Assembly: GCA_026936335.1 (NCBI GenBank)
Contig: JAPMXV010000035.1
Coordinates: 1-64,000, forward strand
Length of the DNA stretch: 64,000 nt
Origin: Mantamonas sphyraenae
Lineage: Eukaryota > CRuMs > Mantamonadidae
Direction: 5' to 3'
A program made the translations under genes and the position numbers. The notes below the pieces were generated by a model that was not told the DNA's origin, did no database searches, and saw only the letters and a list, made by a program, of their open reading frames with translations. Below, one piece after another: positions 44,589 through 55,571 of the stretch. Positions within the stretch are counted from its first letter, which is position 1. Each line of letters starts with the position of its first letter.

Positions 44589-45962
44589 TCATGGCTGCCC
44601 GTCCAGCCGCTTGCCACCCAGAATCGCCTCCATCACACTCTGTTGGTCGTCCAGATCGTCCATGGCCACAATCGCTTCGCCGTCCTCGTCCAGGTCGGAG
44701 AACAACACCACGCGTACGGGCAACTCCATGGGGTACAGCGACAGCGCGTGTGCCCATCCGCCATCCTTGGCAGACAGCGACGCCTGAGCGTTGTTGTCCT
44801 CTTCCTCCTCGTTGTTCTTGCTCGCTTCGGCACCAAGTACGACAGTGCCGTGCTCCACATGCCATACATCCTCCTCCCGCACAGATTCGGGTACAAACAG
44901 ACTGCGCTCGCGTCGTTTGCGTTTCTTCTCGTCGTAGTCCAGGTACGATACCCGAGCAATCTCATAGTCGGGCACATCCAGCTCGATGGCAAGGCGGCGA
45001 AACAACTCGGCTGTGCCCGCGTTCTTGGGCACGTTGTACAGACGACGCACGGCACTGCCACAGCGAATGCGACACGCAAAGTGTTCGCTGCGCTCCACTC
45101 TTTGCTCTGCCACCTGTGCGTTGCTTGACAACAGCTGCGACGCAACCGAGTCGCGCTTCACTGGCGACACGCTGATCCGTTCCCACCCGCCCAGCAGCCT
45201 GCTTGGCACGCCCGACTCTGCATACTTGCCTGCCGTGAACAAAATGGTGTCGTCGTGGAGAAGCACCTCCTCTGGCATTGCACTCGCCGGGAGTTCGCGG
45301 TGTGGGGCGTCTGGCAGCGTGAAGAAGCCGTGTTCGGCCGTCACCGAGGTCCAGCCAAACGTGTTGCAGAAGTGGGTGCGCACATGGGACAGAGGATACC
45401 CGTTGGCTCGGTACGTACGGTACGTGCGTCCGTGGAGGGTGCATTCGACGTGGAAGCGCAGTAGCAGCGGGCCCTCCCTCTTGCTCTCTTCCCCCGTCTC
45501 GCTTGTCTCCAGCTCACGCATGGAGCTGTTCAGCAGGCTCGCGTGCACCTTTGTATGCAATCTGTGCTGCACCACCACGTCCTTCACTGCCTGCAGGTGT
45601 GCCTGGCGCCACTCGGACGACGACGACGACGACAAAGACAAAGACAAAGACGAAGACGACGCTGTGGATTGCGCCAACGCCAGCAGGCTCTCCTCCTGCT
45701 CAGCACGCACCTTTTCCATCCTCTGTGCAAACCCTGTCGAATAGATGACGCTGTCATTGAGTGATGAAATGGGAGACGCAGCATCGTCGTCGTCGTCGTC
45801 GTCGTCGTGCCCCTCGGTGGTGACCAGATCAGCGAGATCCAAACCACGCCCTGCCCCGTGGTGAAAGTCCTCCTGCTCCTGCAACGACACACGCTCGAGC
45901 AAGTGAAGCAATGTGGCTCTGCTGATGGACACAGAGTCGTCCAACGACGTGGGACCATCCAT
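44589..45962 (-). CDS. Unrecognised acidic protein, 457 aa
   Basis: Single-exon frame starting MDGPTSLDDSVSISRATLLH at 45962. I do not recognise the family. The N-terminal half has a helical Leu-rich segment, an Asp run near residue 55, and a Ser/Leu-rich stretch. Residues ~165-235 (LRFHVECTLHGRTYRTYRAN to TILFTAGKYAESG) and ~290-370 (FACRIRCGSAVRRLYNVPK to VEHGTVVLG) each look like a compact alpha/beta module of ubiquitin-like size, with conserved-looking hydrophobic spacing; this is impression only. The C-terminus (SLYPMELPVRVVLFSDLDED) is acidic. It is convergent with the RhoGAP gene (56 bases) and divergent from FIP1 (65 bases). Confidence 0.65.
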   Translation of the reverse strand: MDGPTSLDDSVSISRATLLHLLERVSLQEQEDFHHGAGRGLDLADLVTTEGHDDDDDDDDAASPISSLNDSVIYSTGFAQRMEKVRAEQEESLLALAQSTASSSSLSLSLSSSSSSEWRQAHLQAVKDVVVQHRLHTKVHASLLNSSMRELETSETGEESKREGPLLLRFHVECTLHGRTYRTYRANGYPLSHVRTHFCNTFGWTSVTAEHGFFTLPDAPHRELPASAMPEEVLLHDDTILFTAGKYAESGVPSRLLGGWERISVSPVKRDSVASQLLSSNAQVAEQRVERSEHFACRIRCGSAVRRLYNVPKNAGTAELFRRLAIELDVPDYEIARVSYLDYDEKKRKRRERSLFVPESVREEDVWHVEHGTVVLGAEASKNNEEEEDNNAQASLSAKDGGWAHALSLYPMELPVRVVLFSDLDEDGEAIVAMDDLDDQQSVMEAILGGKRLDGQP

Positions 45963-46027
45963 TTGGAACCGGAATTGTTTGTGCTGCGCTGACGCCGTCA
46001 GCGAAAAATCCTTTCCAGCAGCAGCAC
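45963..46027. promoter_or_regulatory. Putative bidirectional promoter, unknown gene/FIP1
   Basis: 65 bases between the divergent start codons at 45962 (minus) and 46028 (plus). This is the shortest divergent spacing in the window, so transcription start sites may lie very close to the codons. No motif recognised. Confidence 0.35.
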
Positions 46028-47714
46028 ATGTCGTCCCAGTTTGGCCAGGACGTGTTTGCTGCCAACAAGGAGCAAGGCAAGGGTGCGGAGGATGCATTGT
46101 TGCAGGACATGCTGGAGGAGTCCCAGGACGGCCAGCAGGCGTCCGAGGAGAACGTGGACAACCTCGACCTTGTCGGCGTGCCGGACGGCAGCAAAAAGTC
46201 GGACGGCGCAACCAAGGGCCAGGGCAACGCAGACGAAGCACAAGGCAAGGGCACAGGTGCCAATGGCGACGATGACGACGACGATGACGACGACGATGAC
46301 GAAAGCGACAGCGACAGCGCGACGACGACGACGACGACATTGACATTGTGATGATGGGCGGCGCGGTCGGCGCTGCCGGAGGCGCTGCTGGCGCTGCTGG
46401 CGGCGCTGGTGCGGCAGGGGCGGGCGCAGGCGCGGGTACCAGCAAGTACATTCGACAGGCATTGAACATCAACCTGAAGACAGGTGCAGCCACAGGAGGC
46501 GCGACAAGTACAGGCGCGACGGCTGCGGCCTCTGCTGCGGCGGCAGCTGCCGCCCAGCAGGAGGAGGCCAAGTATCACGATCCCAGTGGTGAGTGCACAC
46601 CGGGCTACATACACTCCTGGCCATTCAGTTGGCCTTGGTTCCATGGCCATGGGAGCCACAGAACGGATGTGGTGCCACCCCGCAGGGTGCGCATGTTCCG
46701 TCGCCGCCCTCTCCCGCTTTCCACTGACACTCACGGCCGCCCGCTCTCCCGGTCCTTCCCCCGGCCCCAACCCACCCCACCCTCCACACGCACCTCACCA
46801 CAGCTCAAATTGTAGGCGTGCGCCGCGAAAACGCGCCCTCCATCACCGAGCTGGACATCGACAGCCTGGCTGAGAAGCCGTGGCGTGTTCCTGGCGCCGA
46901 TCTCAGCGACTACTTCAACTACGGCTTCAACGAGGCCAGCTTCCGCAACTATGTGAATAAGCAGGAAGCGTCGCGTGCAGGGCGCACTGGCCTGCGCAGC
47001 AATGTCAAAGTGTACGACTCGCGTGGAGACATGATGCGGCCCCCTCCCATGGTCAACCCGCAGCAGCCGGGGCGAGGTCCCATGGCTCCCGCTGCCTCCT
47101 TTGCCCAGATCTACGGCAACCGTGGCGGAGGTCCACCGCCCATGGGAGGCCCTCCTGGCCCAGGACAAGGTGGAGGGGGACTCATGGGACGTGTGCCCCC
47201 GCAGATGCAAGGTGCTGGCGGTGGACGTCCAGGCCCGCCTCCAGGCCAGGGGGGATATCCCATGCAGCAAGGAGGACCACCGCTCCATCAACAGCAACAG
47301 CAACCGGGTCAGCAGACACAGTCATCTCAGGCGCAGTCACAGCCATCCATGGGTGCGGGAGGATCAGCCATCCGTCTGACGGGCAACAACACAACATCCA
47401 CCAGTAGCAGCAGCAGCAGCAGCAGCACTGGGAGTGGAGGTGGAAGTGGAAGTGGCGAGGCTCCTCGAGACTCGTCACGTGATCGCTCCCATCGTGATCG
47501 CGACCGTGGAGGCTACGACCGCCACGAACGAGACCGCAGCTATGACCGACACGACCGCGACCGAGAACGACATGAACGCGACCGCGACCGCGACCGCGGA
47601 GGCTACGACCGCCACGAACGCCATCGGGGACGGCGGGAAGAACGTGGCCACGACTCACGCAAACGAGACCGAAGTCCCGAGTACCGGGACAGCCACAAGC
47701 GCAGCAGGCGTTGA
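46028..47714 (+). CDS. FIP1L1: FIP1, pre-mRNA polyadenylation factor (frame break)
   Basis: Homologue of FIP1, the CPSF subunit that tethers poly(A) polymerase at mRNA 3' ends. Exon 1 is 46028-46588 and exon 2 is 46804-47714 (donor GTGAGT, acceptor CCACAG, phase 1). The Fip1 motif is unmistakable: EKPWRVPGADLSDYFNYGFN. Upstream is the usual acidic N-terminus ending in an Asp run; downstream are Pro/Gly/Met-rich sequence and a long Arg/Asp/Glu/Ser tail (RDRERHERDRDRDR), as in animal FIP1L1. The frame changes at about 46317-46322: the N-terminal frame stops at 46349 unless one base is missing, after which it continues as DDDDDIDIVMMGG. This is probably a sequence error because both sides are needed for a normal FIP1. 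Length would be about 490 residues. Confidence 0.88.
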
Positions 47715-47796
47715 TTCCGTGTTGGAGCAGCAGGGGTGATGAAGAAGTGAAGAAAATTCCCATTGTCCATTCAGTGACTTGTCACTCCTCTCATCA

Positions 47797-48987
47797 TCAC
47801 TCATCCCGCACCACTAGCCGTGCAAGTTGTTCGTAGACAATAAAGGTGATGATGGTTTGAGGACCCAGGCGTGTGAACGAGGCCAGGCAGCCCTTGTAGA
47901 AACCCAACGGCCCCTCTGCCTGCATTGTCTGCTTCATGCAGCTCAGCATGCCCGTGTACTGCTTGTTGTGCTTGGGCTGGTTCATAATGCGCGTCTTGGT
48001 CACGTCCACAGGGTTGGTCACCAGCGTTGCAATCAACCCCGCGCCCAGACTCGCTGCAAAATGCGTTGTCAAGTTGTCCTCGAACCACTCGGTGCCCAAC
48101 AGGTACGTCTTGATGATATCATAGCTCGACAGCTGGCCAGCCGTCACCAGCATGGCACGCACCACCGTGGGCGTCGCTCCCTTCCACAGCGCAGTCACGC
48201 CTTCCTCCTTCACCACAGACGACAGTCCATGAAACACATGCCTGTACCGCCGCTGCTCCACGGGCATCCTTGAGTCTGCTTGCATGCGTACCATCACCAG
48301 ATCGGCAGGCACACCCACCACAGAACCCACACTGCCAGCTGCCATCCCTGCCACAATCTTCCACACCAGATTCAGCTGCGCCTCGGGATCCCCGGTCGTC
48401 CCCCGCGCAATCATCTCCTTGATCGGGCCGTACGCTCCGATTCGCGTTGCTGAATACGTTGCTTGGCGCATCAGCGACGCAGAGAGCCCCTGAAGCGCCC
48501 CGAGTAAAAAAGGTCAGTCGCCCATGTCCAGGCTCCTACACTTCTCCAACCACACACACACCCTCCCCACACCCCTCTTTCTCTTGTCGTGCTCCTTTTG
48601 TGCTATCGACACATCTTTCTCTCCCTCTCCATGCCCTCCCAGTGCACGAGGGCAACCTTGCGCTCCGCGGACGACGTCCACTTGCGCCCCGTTCCCGTCC
48701 ACTCACTTCCCACCCGCCTCTCCTACCTTGTACAGCCCCAGCGGCCCGTTCTGGTGCACGATTTCCTTTGCAATGGCCACGGGGCCCAGTTTCCCGGCAG
48801 CGGCAACCTCACCAAGCTCGCCCTGCAGCTGGAGCCGCACCTTGACAAGATCGATTGGGTGCGTGCAAACTGCTGCCGACATTGAACTCAGTCCTCCCAC
48901 CACAAACTGCACAGTTGGCGACACATTGGCTTTTCCAAACGACTGCACCCGTGCATTCACACGTCGTCCCGATGCAACACGCGTCAT
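47797..48987 (-). CDS. Mitochondrial carrier, oxoglutarate/dicarboxylate/UCP-like
   Basis: 317-residue SLC25-family inner-membrane transporter. Exon 1 is 48727-48987 and exon 2 is 47797-48489; the junction restores GLYKGLSASLMRQATYSATR. All three signature motifs are intact: PIDLVKVRLQ, PADLVMVRMQ and PVDVTKTRIM, with six hydrophobic segments between. MRQATYSATRIGAYGPIK in the second helix and VRMQADSRMP resemble the 2-oxoglutarate/malate, dicarboxylate and uncoupling-protein branch. The exact substrate cannot be set from sequence alone. It starts upstream with MTRVASGRRVNARVQSFG, a short basic leader. Confidence 0.92.
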
Positions 48988-49210
48988 CACACAAGGTCCA
49001 TGTCAGCACCAGCCAAGCTAGCACCCGGTGCGGCTTTCCCGTGCCTTTCAAACAGGACACACACACACGGACATCATTCGCCCCTGCCCTCTCTCCCACT
49101 CAGTACAACCGCAAGACCTTGCACACACACACACCACACACGCACGCACCATTGCTTTGCACTGCTGTGGCCGGGGCGGCGCGGCTTCTGCTTTTCGCAA
49201 CTTTCCCAAT

Positions 49211-49781
49211 TCATTCCTCGGCTCCCTTGACCTTCACCGCCTTCACAACCTGCGGGTTGTTCATCAAAAAGTCACACTCGGCATAGGCGTAGCCAATACC
49301 AAAGGCCACCGGCGCCATCAGACCTGCGGCGCGCACTCCGGGGCCGCTTGCTGCGGATTTCAACGTTTCCCGAACGTCCCACGCGTCCACACGCCATCCC
49401 GGCACGCACAAACACACACAAACACACACACACACACCCGTGTCAGCAACTTGCAGCGTTTCTTGGAGCCTGTTCGGCGCCCGCGATGCCGCCCTCGTCG
49501 TCTTTCGACTCGTGCCTGGGGAGTCATGCGTATTTCCCTCCTGACACTCTCTCGCCTCCGGCAGTCCACACACGCACGCCCCGTCGCAGAAACACGCAGC
49601 AGTGCCTTGACACACCCACACGCCACTCACCGCCAGTCACCACCAGAGTCAGGGCACCCGCCAGCACACCCTGACCAAACTTGGTGATCATGTTTTCCAC
49701 ACACGTGTCATACTGGTCCCCCACCGTGTTCTCCCGCTTCTTATCGGGCACGCTGATGTATGTCGCTTCGTTGCTGGACAT
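49211..49781 (-). CDS. MIC10: MIC10, core MICOS subunit
   Basis: 96-residue mitochondrial inner-membrane protein that bends cristae junctions. Exon 1 is 49631-49781 and exon 2 is 49211-49350 (donor GTGAGT, acceptor CCGCAG, phase 1), giving a protein of normal MIC10 size (75-100). Two glycine-rich hairpin membrane segments are visible: ITKFGQGVLAGALTLVVTG and GPGVRAAGLMAPVAFGIGYA, followed by YAECDF, where MIC10 has YxxCxxDF. The short charged N-terminus ends in GDQYDTCVEN, like the conserved WDRCLAD region. A 280-nt intron interrupts this tiny gene between the two membrane segments. Confidence 0.9.
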
Positions 49782-49853
49782 CTTCACCTCGATGCTGTGT
49801 TCTGCTGCACGTCACTGCGCAAGAAACCCAACTTCATTTCGTCCCCACACCCC

Positions 49854-51390
49854 TCACAGCCCCACCTTGCTCAACCATCCCAGCACCTGCTTCGAGTACC
49901 CAGCCTCACCCACGTGGTTGTACAGACCCGCATGCGGCGCTCCTTCGACCAGCCACAGCTTGGTTGGGCCCGCCGCAGACTTGGACATCTCCTCCGTGGC
50001 CGTGTACGGCACCATCTCGTCTGCCTTTCCATGGATCAGCATCAGCGGCGTTGCTTTGAGCTGTGTCACCGCCTCGATGGGCTCCGGAAGTGCCATCTTG
50101 GCCGGGAACGCACGCTGCATCCTCTGTGAGCACGTTTTCCACATGGTCGACGCCCACGCACCGTCCTTGTCCTGTGTGTCTGCCTTCTTCTTCTCGCTGC
50201 TGCCTTTCTTCTTGCCATCCCCGTTTGCCTGCTTGCTCGTCCCTGTGCTGGCCACCGTGCCGTTGCGAAGCTGCGCCACAAAGTCTTGCGCCAAACTGGC
50301 CACGTGCTCTCCCACACACGTTGCCATGCTCCATCCTCGCAGAGCTGCTTCCTTGCCCTCGGCCACAAGCCCCAGTGTCTCATGCTCGTATGTCGCTCGC
50401 TGTCGCATGCGCCACAGAGTGACGTTGATCAGCGCGTCGATAACCTCCTCGGGGAATCGAACATACTTGTGCAGGAATGCGTGCACAGGGTCGTCCTTCT
50501 TGTTCAGTCCTGCAAACTTGCCTGTGTTCAGCGCCGTCGTAAAGGCGTACTTCAGTGCAAGGAAGCGACACTGGAACGGGTTCTCCGCCACCACAGCGTT
50601 CACCTCACCCTTCTTGGCCAACGCGGCCGCCATGATTGACGACGCTCCACCCTGGCTCGACCCAAACAGAACCACTGTGCGTTGGCCGCGCTCACTGCGC
50701 ACCCATCGCACTGCAGACAGCACGTCCTCGTGCTCACGCAGTCCAAGCGTGATCCCTCGCTGACGCCCGTCGCTCAGGCCGTGCTCACGGCAGTCAAACT
50801 GCAGCACGTTGTACCCTGCCTTGTGGAAGTACGCTGCGTGACGCGAAAACTCACGCCTGTCCATGCCTGTCCTCATGCGTGTGTGTGTGTGAGTGTCAAC
50901 GACGACACGATGTGCCGACCCGAAAACCCCCACACCTCGGCCTCCGCAAACACACCTGCTCCGTGGACGCCCACCACCACCTTGCTGCTCGCCTTGGCTG
51001 CTTTGATGTACCATCCTCGCAACGTGCGGTTCGCATTGGCCGACGCAAAAGACACCTCTTCATACGCCAAGCCTTGGTCTGCGCACAGGTGGACGGAAAG
51101 GCGCCGGAAAAGTGTCAGCCGCTGGGTGAAGACGTGGCACCACGTGTCCCGCCCCGCTTTCCAAACACACCTTCCTTCGGGTTGTTCATGTGCACCAGAA
51201 GCTTCTGGAACTTGTGGGTTGCCGGAAACACCTTGAGTGCAGAGGTGTGCGTCGCGTTGTGTGGCGGGTTGTTTGTGCCCTGGTACCACTTGGGCACCAC
51301 GGCTCGTTGGCTGATGTAGAACGCCACAAAGGACGTCGACAGCAGCGCGGCTGCCATGATTGTGCATACGGCCTGCGAACAGCTCACCAT
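49854..51390 (-). CDS. Membrane-anchored alpha/beta hydrolase
   Basis: 451-residue serine hydrolase of unknown substrate. Exons 51171-51390, 50956-51078 and 49854-50866; both introns are short (92 and 89 nt) and in phase 1. An N-terminal hydrophobic anchor (TIMAAALLSTSFVAFYI) precedes the domain. Fold landmarks: VVVGVHGAG (oxyanion region), nucleophile elbow GSSQGG, late-strand LMLIHGKADEMVP with the acid Asp, and GAPHAGL with the catalytic His. A ~60-residue Lys/Ser/Thr-rich low-complexity insert (about 50140-50260) sits in the lid. The overall plan is like ABHD12/13/17 or bacterial YqkD-type hydrolases. It starts 71 bases from the divergent TTLL12 gene. Confidence 0.85.
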
Positions 51391-51461
51391 GGTTGTGTTG
51401 GCGGCGCCTGGGAGACTCTCCCCGCCCCGCTCACCCACACACACCATTTCCTACCCCGACA
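51391..51461. promoter_or_regulatory. Putative bidirectional promoter, hydrolase/TTLL12
   Basis: 71 bases, rich in CCCGC and CACA on the plus strand, between divergent start codons at 51390 and 51462. No named element recognised. Confidence 0.35.
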
Positions 51462-54400
51462 ATGAGCGACATCCGTGTGTTTGTGGTCGTGCATTCCAAC
51501 CATGCGCAGCTGGAAAACGTGCTGCCGTTCCTGCAACGCTTCGGCGGCGTCTGCTTCCTTCCCGACTTTAATACGTTTGGCCACGTGCTCAAGCGTGACT
51601 ACTTTGACCAGCTGGACAATGTGCAGTGTGTCGATTACACGCTGGAAAATCTGGTGCAGGCTGTCGTCAATGCTGCCGGCCAACGCATCGTCTTTGTGCT
51701 CACCGCCAGCTCCAACTATCGCTACGGAGAGTTCCAGAAGCAGCTCTTTGAGCAACTCCAGTCGCTCATGCCCGACCGCATTGCAGACGTATTCGCTGCT
51801 GGCCATTGTATGTATGGTTGCACCAGCTGTGGCCACCACGAACACCGTGTGCCGTACAAGTTTTCTCGCTTCGTCAACGGCACCCTCGAGTACAACACCC
51901 AGGACGTGTTGGAAACACATTGGCCACGATGGTCCAGTGAACAGTCGTCCTCCTCCTCGGGCAAGGTGTTCCGCGTGCTCATCGCCCCATCTGTGGGCCA
52001 GTACAGCTTCTTGATGCGTCCGGGCTTCATGCACAGCCTCCTCGCCTGGAAAGAGCACCCCAATGTGGAGATTGTGGTCAAGCTCCACGGGTTCTGCTTT
52101 CCCACAAACGAAGACATCCAGTTGCACGACGACCGCGTGCACCCATTCCTGGCACTGAGCAGCGTCGAGCAGCAGAACGTCGCCATCCTCAACGCAAACT
52201 TTGAGTGCACCGGTATCCAAGAGCACAACATCTTGCCCTTCCTCGATGCCTGCGATGCCGTCATCACCGATGTCGACTCATCCGTGGCCTTTGAGGCCCT
52301 CTACTTCCACCCGATTGTCGTCATGGCCTTTGAGGACGTTACGGCCGCCACATTGGAGTCGGACTACTTGGACCGCTTGCAAACATTTGCTACACCCGGT
52401 GGGCTGGACTCGTTGCTCCAGGGCCTGGTGGATGAAGAGATAGAGCCGCGCGACTCGCGTGACTTTTTTGCAAGTGTGTACGGCGAAGTGAGTGGCAACG
52501 AACTGCAGCAGATTGTGGAATCACGTGGTTGGATGCGTGAGCTAGCCAATCCCGTGCAGATGGACGTGGATCAGGTGATGGCTGAGGTGAACAAGGCGTT
52601 TGGATACGAGATGATGGTACACGAGTGCATGGCCATCGGCACGCCCATTCTCGATGTGAACGTGCGCATGAGCGAGTTTGTGCAATTGTACGGCCAAGCT
52701 CTGACAAACATTGGCATGCCGCGGGCTCTGTGGCATGTCTTTCGCAACAAACTTGCGGGAACGGTGTTTGATGCCGGCGACTCGTTCCAGTTCGTGGTGG
52801 ACGAAGAGGGCCAGATGAAAGTCGCCGTGTCTGCCTCGGGAGGATTGAAGGCCGAGCAGGATGTGTGGCTCATTGACCACGCCGTGACGTTTGCGTTGGC
52901 CGAGTTGCCCATGATGGTTGCCCAGGTGCCGCAGATTGCAGAACGCATGGAAAGCCTTGTTGGCATCGAGTACGAGCCTGCAGACACGTTTGATGAATCC
53001 CCGCAGACAGAGTTTGAAAGCAGTGCCGAGGAACCGAGCCGTGCCCCGCATCTGGGCGACCTGTGCGAGGCTGCAGGCATTTCCTTGGAAGGCCTGGATC
53101 AGGTGCAGCTGGCCGATACCGACACGTTGAAGGTATGGTGGCAGATGAAGCCATGTCAGGTGTATTTGCGCATCTTTCCATGTTGGAAAGCCTTGATCTG
53201 GACGATCTGCCCGTGCAAAATCTGCGCCAAGCCAACCTGGGTCTCCTGTGCCCCAACCTGGAAGCTCTCAGCCTGTGGTCGTGTCCTGTGCACTCGTTGG
53301 ATGACGTGTGCGAGGCACTGAGAGAGCTACCCTCCCTGAAAGCCCTGTGGCTGAACGACACCCCGTTGTACGCACACTGGTACGGCCAGAGCGACACAGC
53401 GTGCGGCCGTGGGTTCGGCTTCCCTTCTCCCAGCAGCAGCGAGTACACACAACGTATCCTGGAGGCTGCCCCTCAGCTGCAGATCCTGGATCGCTTCCTG
53501 TGTCCAGGATACGGCGAGTGGGCCATGATGCAGGTGCTGGACGGCACTCCCAGCAACAGCATGGTCGATCTGACGAACCGTGGCATCCAGAACATCAATG
53601 ACGCCTTTGTGGCCTGTGTGGCTGCTCGCCATCCCGTGGGATTGGACCTTCGTGGCAACCACCGATTGCAGCTGGACGATGGCAACTTGACGCGGCTGAC
53701 GCAATTGTTGCAGCCACGAGCCTACCTCCTGCGTACGTTGGCCATGGATTGCGATGTGACGCCCTTGGTAAAGGCTTTGCCCGCGTTCCGGGGATTTGCA
53801 AACGGAGTGCACATGCTGCAACCCGATTTGAACGAGGAGGTGTGCAGGCGATACGCCACTCTCGTAGACAACATGTGGAGGCGCGTGGGCAACTTTCGAG
53901 TGCTGGATGCCAGTGCATTCGATGGCACTGGACTGCGCGAAGGATCTCTGCGATTCTGTAGGTTGAACGTGGCCGGTTTTGGGGGGGGGGTGCTCACCGA
54001 CACTCGATGCACACACGCACACTCACATTCACACTCACAATGACACACACACACAGACCTGTTGGACGAGTTTGGCTCGGCCATTGGCCACAGCAAGGAT
54101 GCCAATGTACGTGTAGCAACCGTGCTCCAGGTGGAGACAAACATGGCGTACGGGGTCATGTGGACCACGCGCGACTTGAACGAGCTAGACGTGGTGCTGC
54201 GCGATCATGCGTTTGGCTACCGCGACGAAGTGCCACCCATGCAGCAGGCGGCATTGGAGGTGCTGTGGGGCCATGCAACGGAGGATGAGGTGCAGTCCAT
54301 GCATGGCCTGCTTCAAACCCACCGCCAGAATCTGGCCCAGATCACCGAATCAGCACACGGCAGCACAGCCCCGTCCAAGGCCAAGAGCACATCCACACAC

Positions 54401-55474
54401 ACGTCTGATGAAGGGGACAGAAGCGGAAGCAGCTCCGGCGGCGGCGGAGGAGGGCGCAAGGTGCGTGTTTACACGGATTTGGACCTGGTCAGCAACAATC
54501 TCAACGTGGATGCAGAACGCTACGAGTTTGTGCTGCGATGGCAGGACGCCGAGTGGATCTTTTGCACGCAGGAGTTTTTAGCGTTCCGCAGGCTACGAGA
54601 CAACCAGCTGGTGAACCAGTTTGAGGGCGAGACATGCTTGACCTTCAAGAACAAGCTTGTGGCCACGGTGGAGAGCGGCCTGGGCCAGCCTGCATGGATG
54701 CCAGTCAGCTACGATCTGACAAAGGATTTGGCCTTGTTCGTGGCCGACTTCCAGCAGCGACAGGTGGCTGGACAGGACAACCACTGGATTGTGAAGCCGT
54801 GGAATGCAGCCAGAGGCATCGAAATCACAGTTGTCAACACGTGTGACGCCGTCCTCAAGCTGTCCTCCACCGGACCCAAGATTGTCAGCAAGTACGTGGA
54901 AAGGCCCCTGCTGTTCCGCAAGGCCAAGTTTGACCTGCGCTACATCACCATGGTGGTGCCCAAGGAGGACGGAGACATCGACGTGGTCAATTACCGCATG
55001 TTCTGGATTCGCTGTGCAAACCACGCCTTTTCTTTGGACACGCTGGACGACTACGAAAAGCACTTTACGGTCATGAACTACACACCAGGGGCACATATGA
55101 CCCAGATCCTGTTTACCGACTTTATCGCCGAGCTGGAGGAGGAGAACGGACATGCATTCGACTGGTGGGCGGACATCCAGCCTCGCATCAACAGCGCCTT
55201 TCGCGAATGTTTTGTCGCTGCCACGCGCGCCCCACAGGGAATCGACGTTTCCTCGGGAGTCAATACGCAGTGCCGGGGCATCTACGGCATGGATGTCATG
55301 CTGGACGAGGATCTGCAGCCCATCTTGCTCGAGGTCAACTTTAGCCCCGACTGCATCCGTGCCTGCAACTATGACGGTCATTTTTACGAAAACGTCTTTC
55401 AGGTGCTGTTTACCAGTGATTGGAAGAAGAACGAGGACGTGATGGCTTCTGTGCAGCTGTGCGACGCATTGTGA
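51462..55474 (+). CDS. TTLL12: TTLL12 fused to N-terminal glycerophosphotransferase-like domain
   Basis: About 1,304 residues if one missing base at 53132-53133 is allowed (frame change at TLK/GMVADEAM). Intron 53958-54056 (donor GTAGGT, (CA)n then CAG acceptor). Residues ~1-390 resemble the CDP-glycerol glycerophosphotransferase (TagB/TagF, Glyphos_transf) fold: an N-terminal Rossmann-like half, RVLIAPSVGQYSFLMRPGF, VEIVVKLHGF and ACDAVITDVDSSVAFEALYF. From ~390 the TTLL12 pattern begins: FVQLYGQALTNIGMPRALWH, FDAGDSFQF and VWLIDHAVTF, then an LRR-like block after the frame break, then YLLDEFGSAI. The TTL domain follows with NHWIVKPWNAARG, KFDLRYI and PILLEVNFSPDC. Human TTLL12 (~644 residues) is a TTL-like protein with weak or no ligase activity, linked to tubulin modification and histone H4K20 methylation. 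The N-terminal fusion is not part of the animal protein. The reading frame is unbroken from the first domain into the TTLL12 region. Confidence 0.82.
53981..53990. repeat. G10 homopolymer inside the TTLL12 intron
   Basis: A run of ten G within the 99-nt intron, followed by a CA tract leading to the acceptor. G runs of this length can form quadruplexes and are error-prone to sequence. Confidence 0.9.
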
Positions 55475-55571
55475 CGAAACTTCATTGTTGGCCGTGAAAC
55501 GATGGCCACTGTGTCGAGGCAGTGGTTGTGCAGAGCCCTTTCGAGTTTTTGCAATGCAATTTGGAATCCAA

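Noticed and set aside
53134-53312. Intron starting at GTATGG to explain the TTLL12 frame change
   Set aside because: The only phase-matched acceptor would delete a clear leucine-rich block, so a missing base is the better reading.
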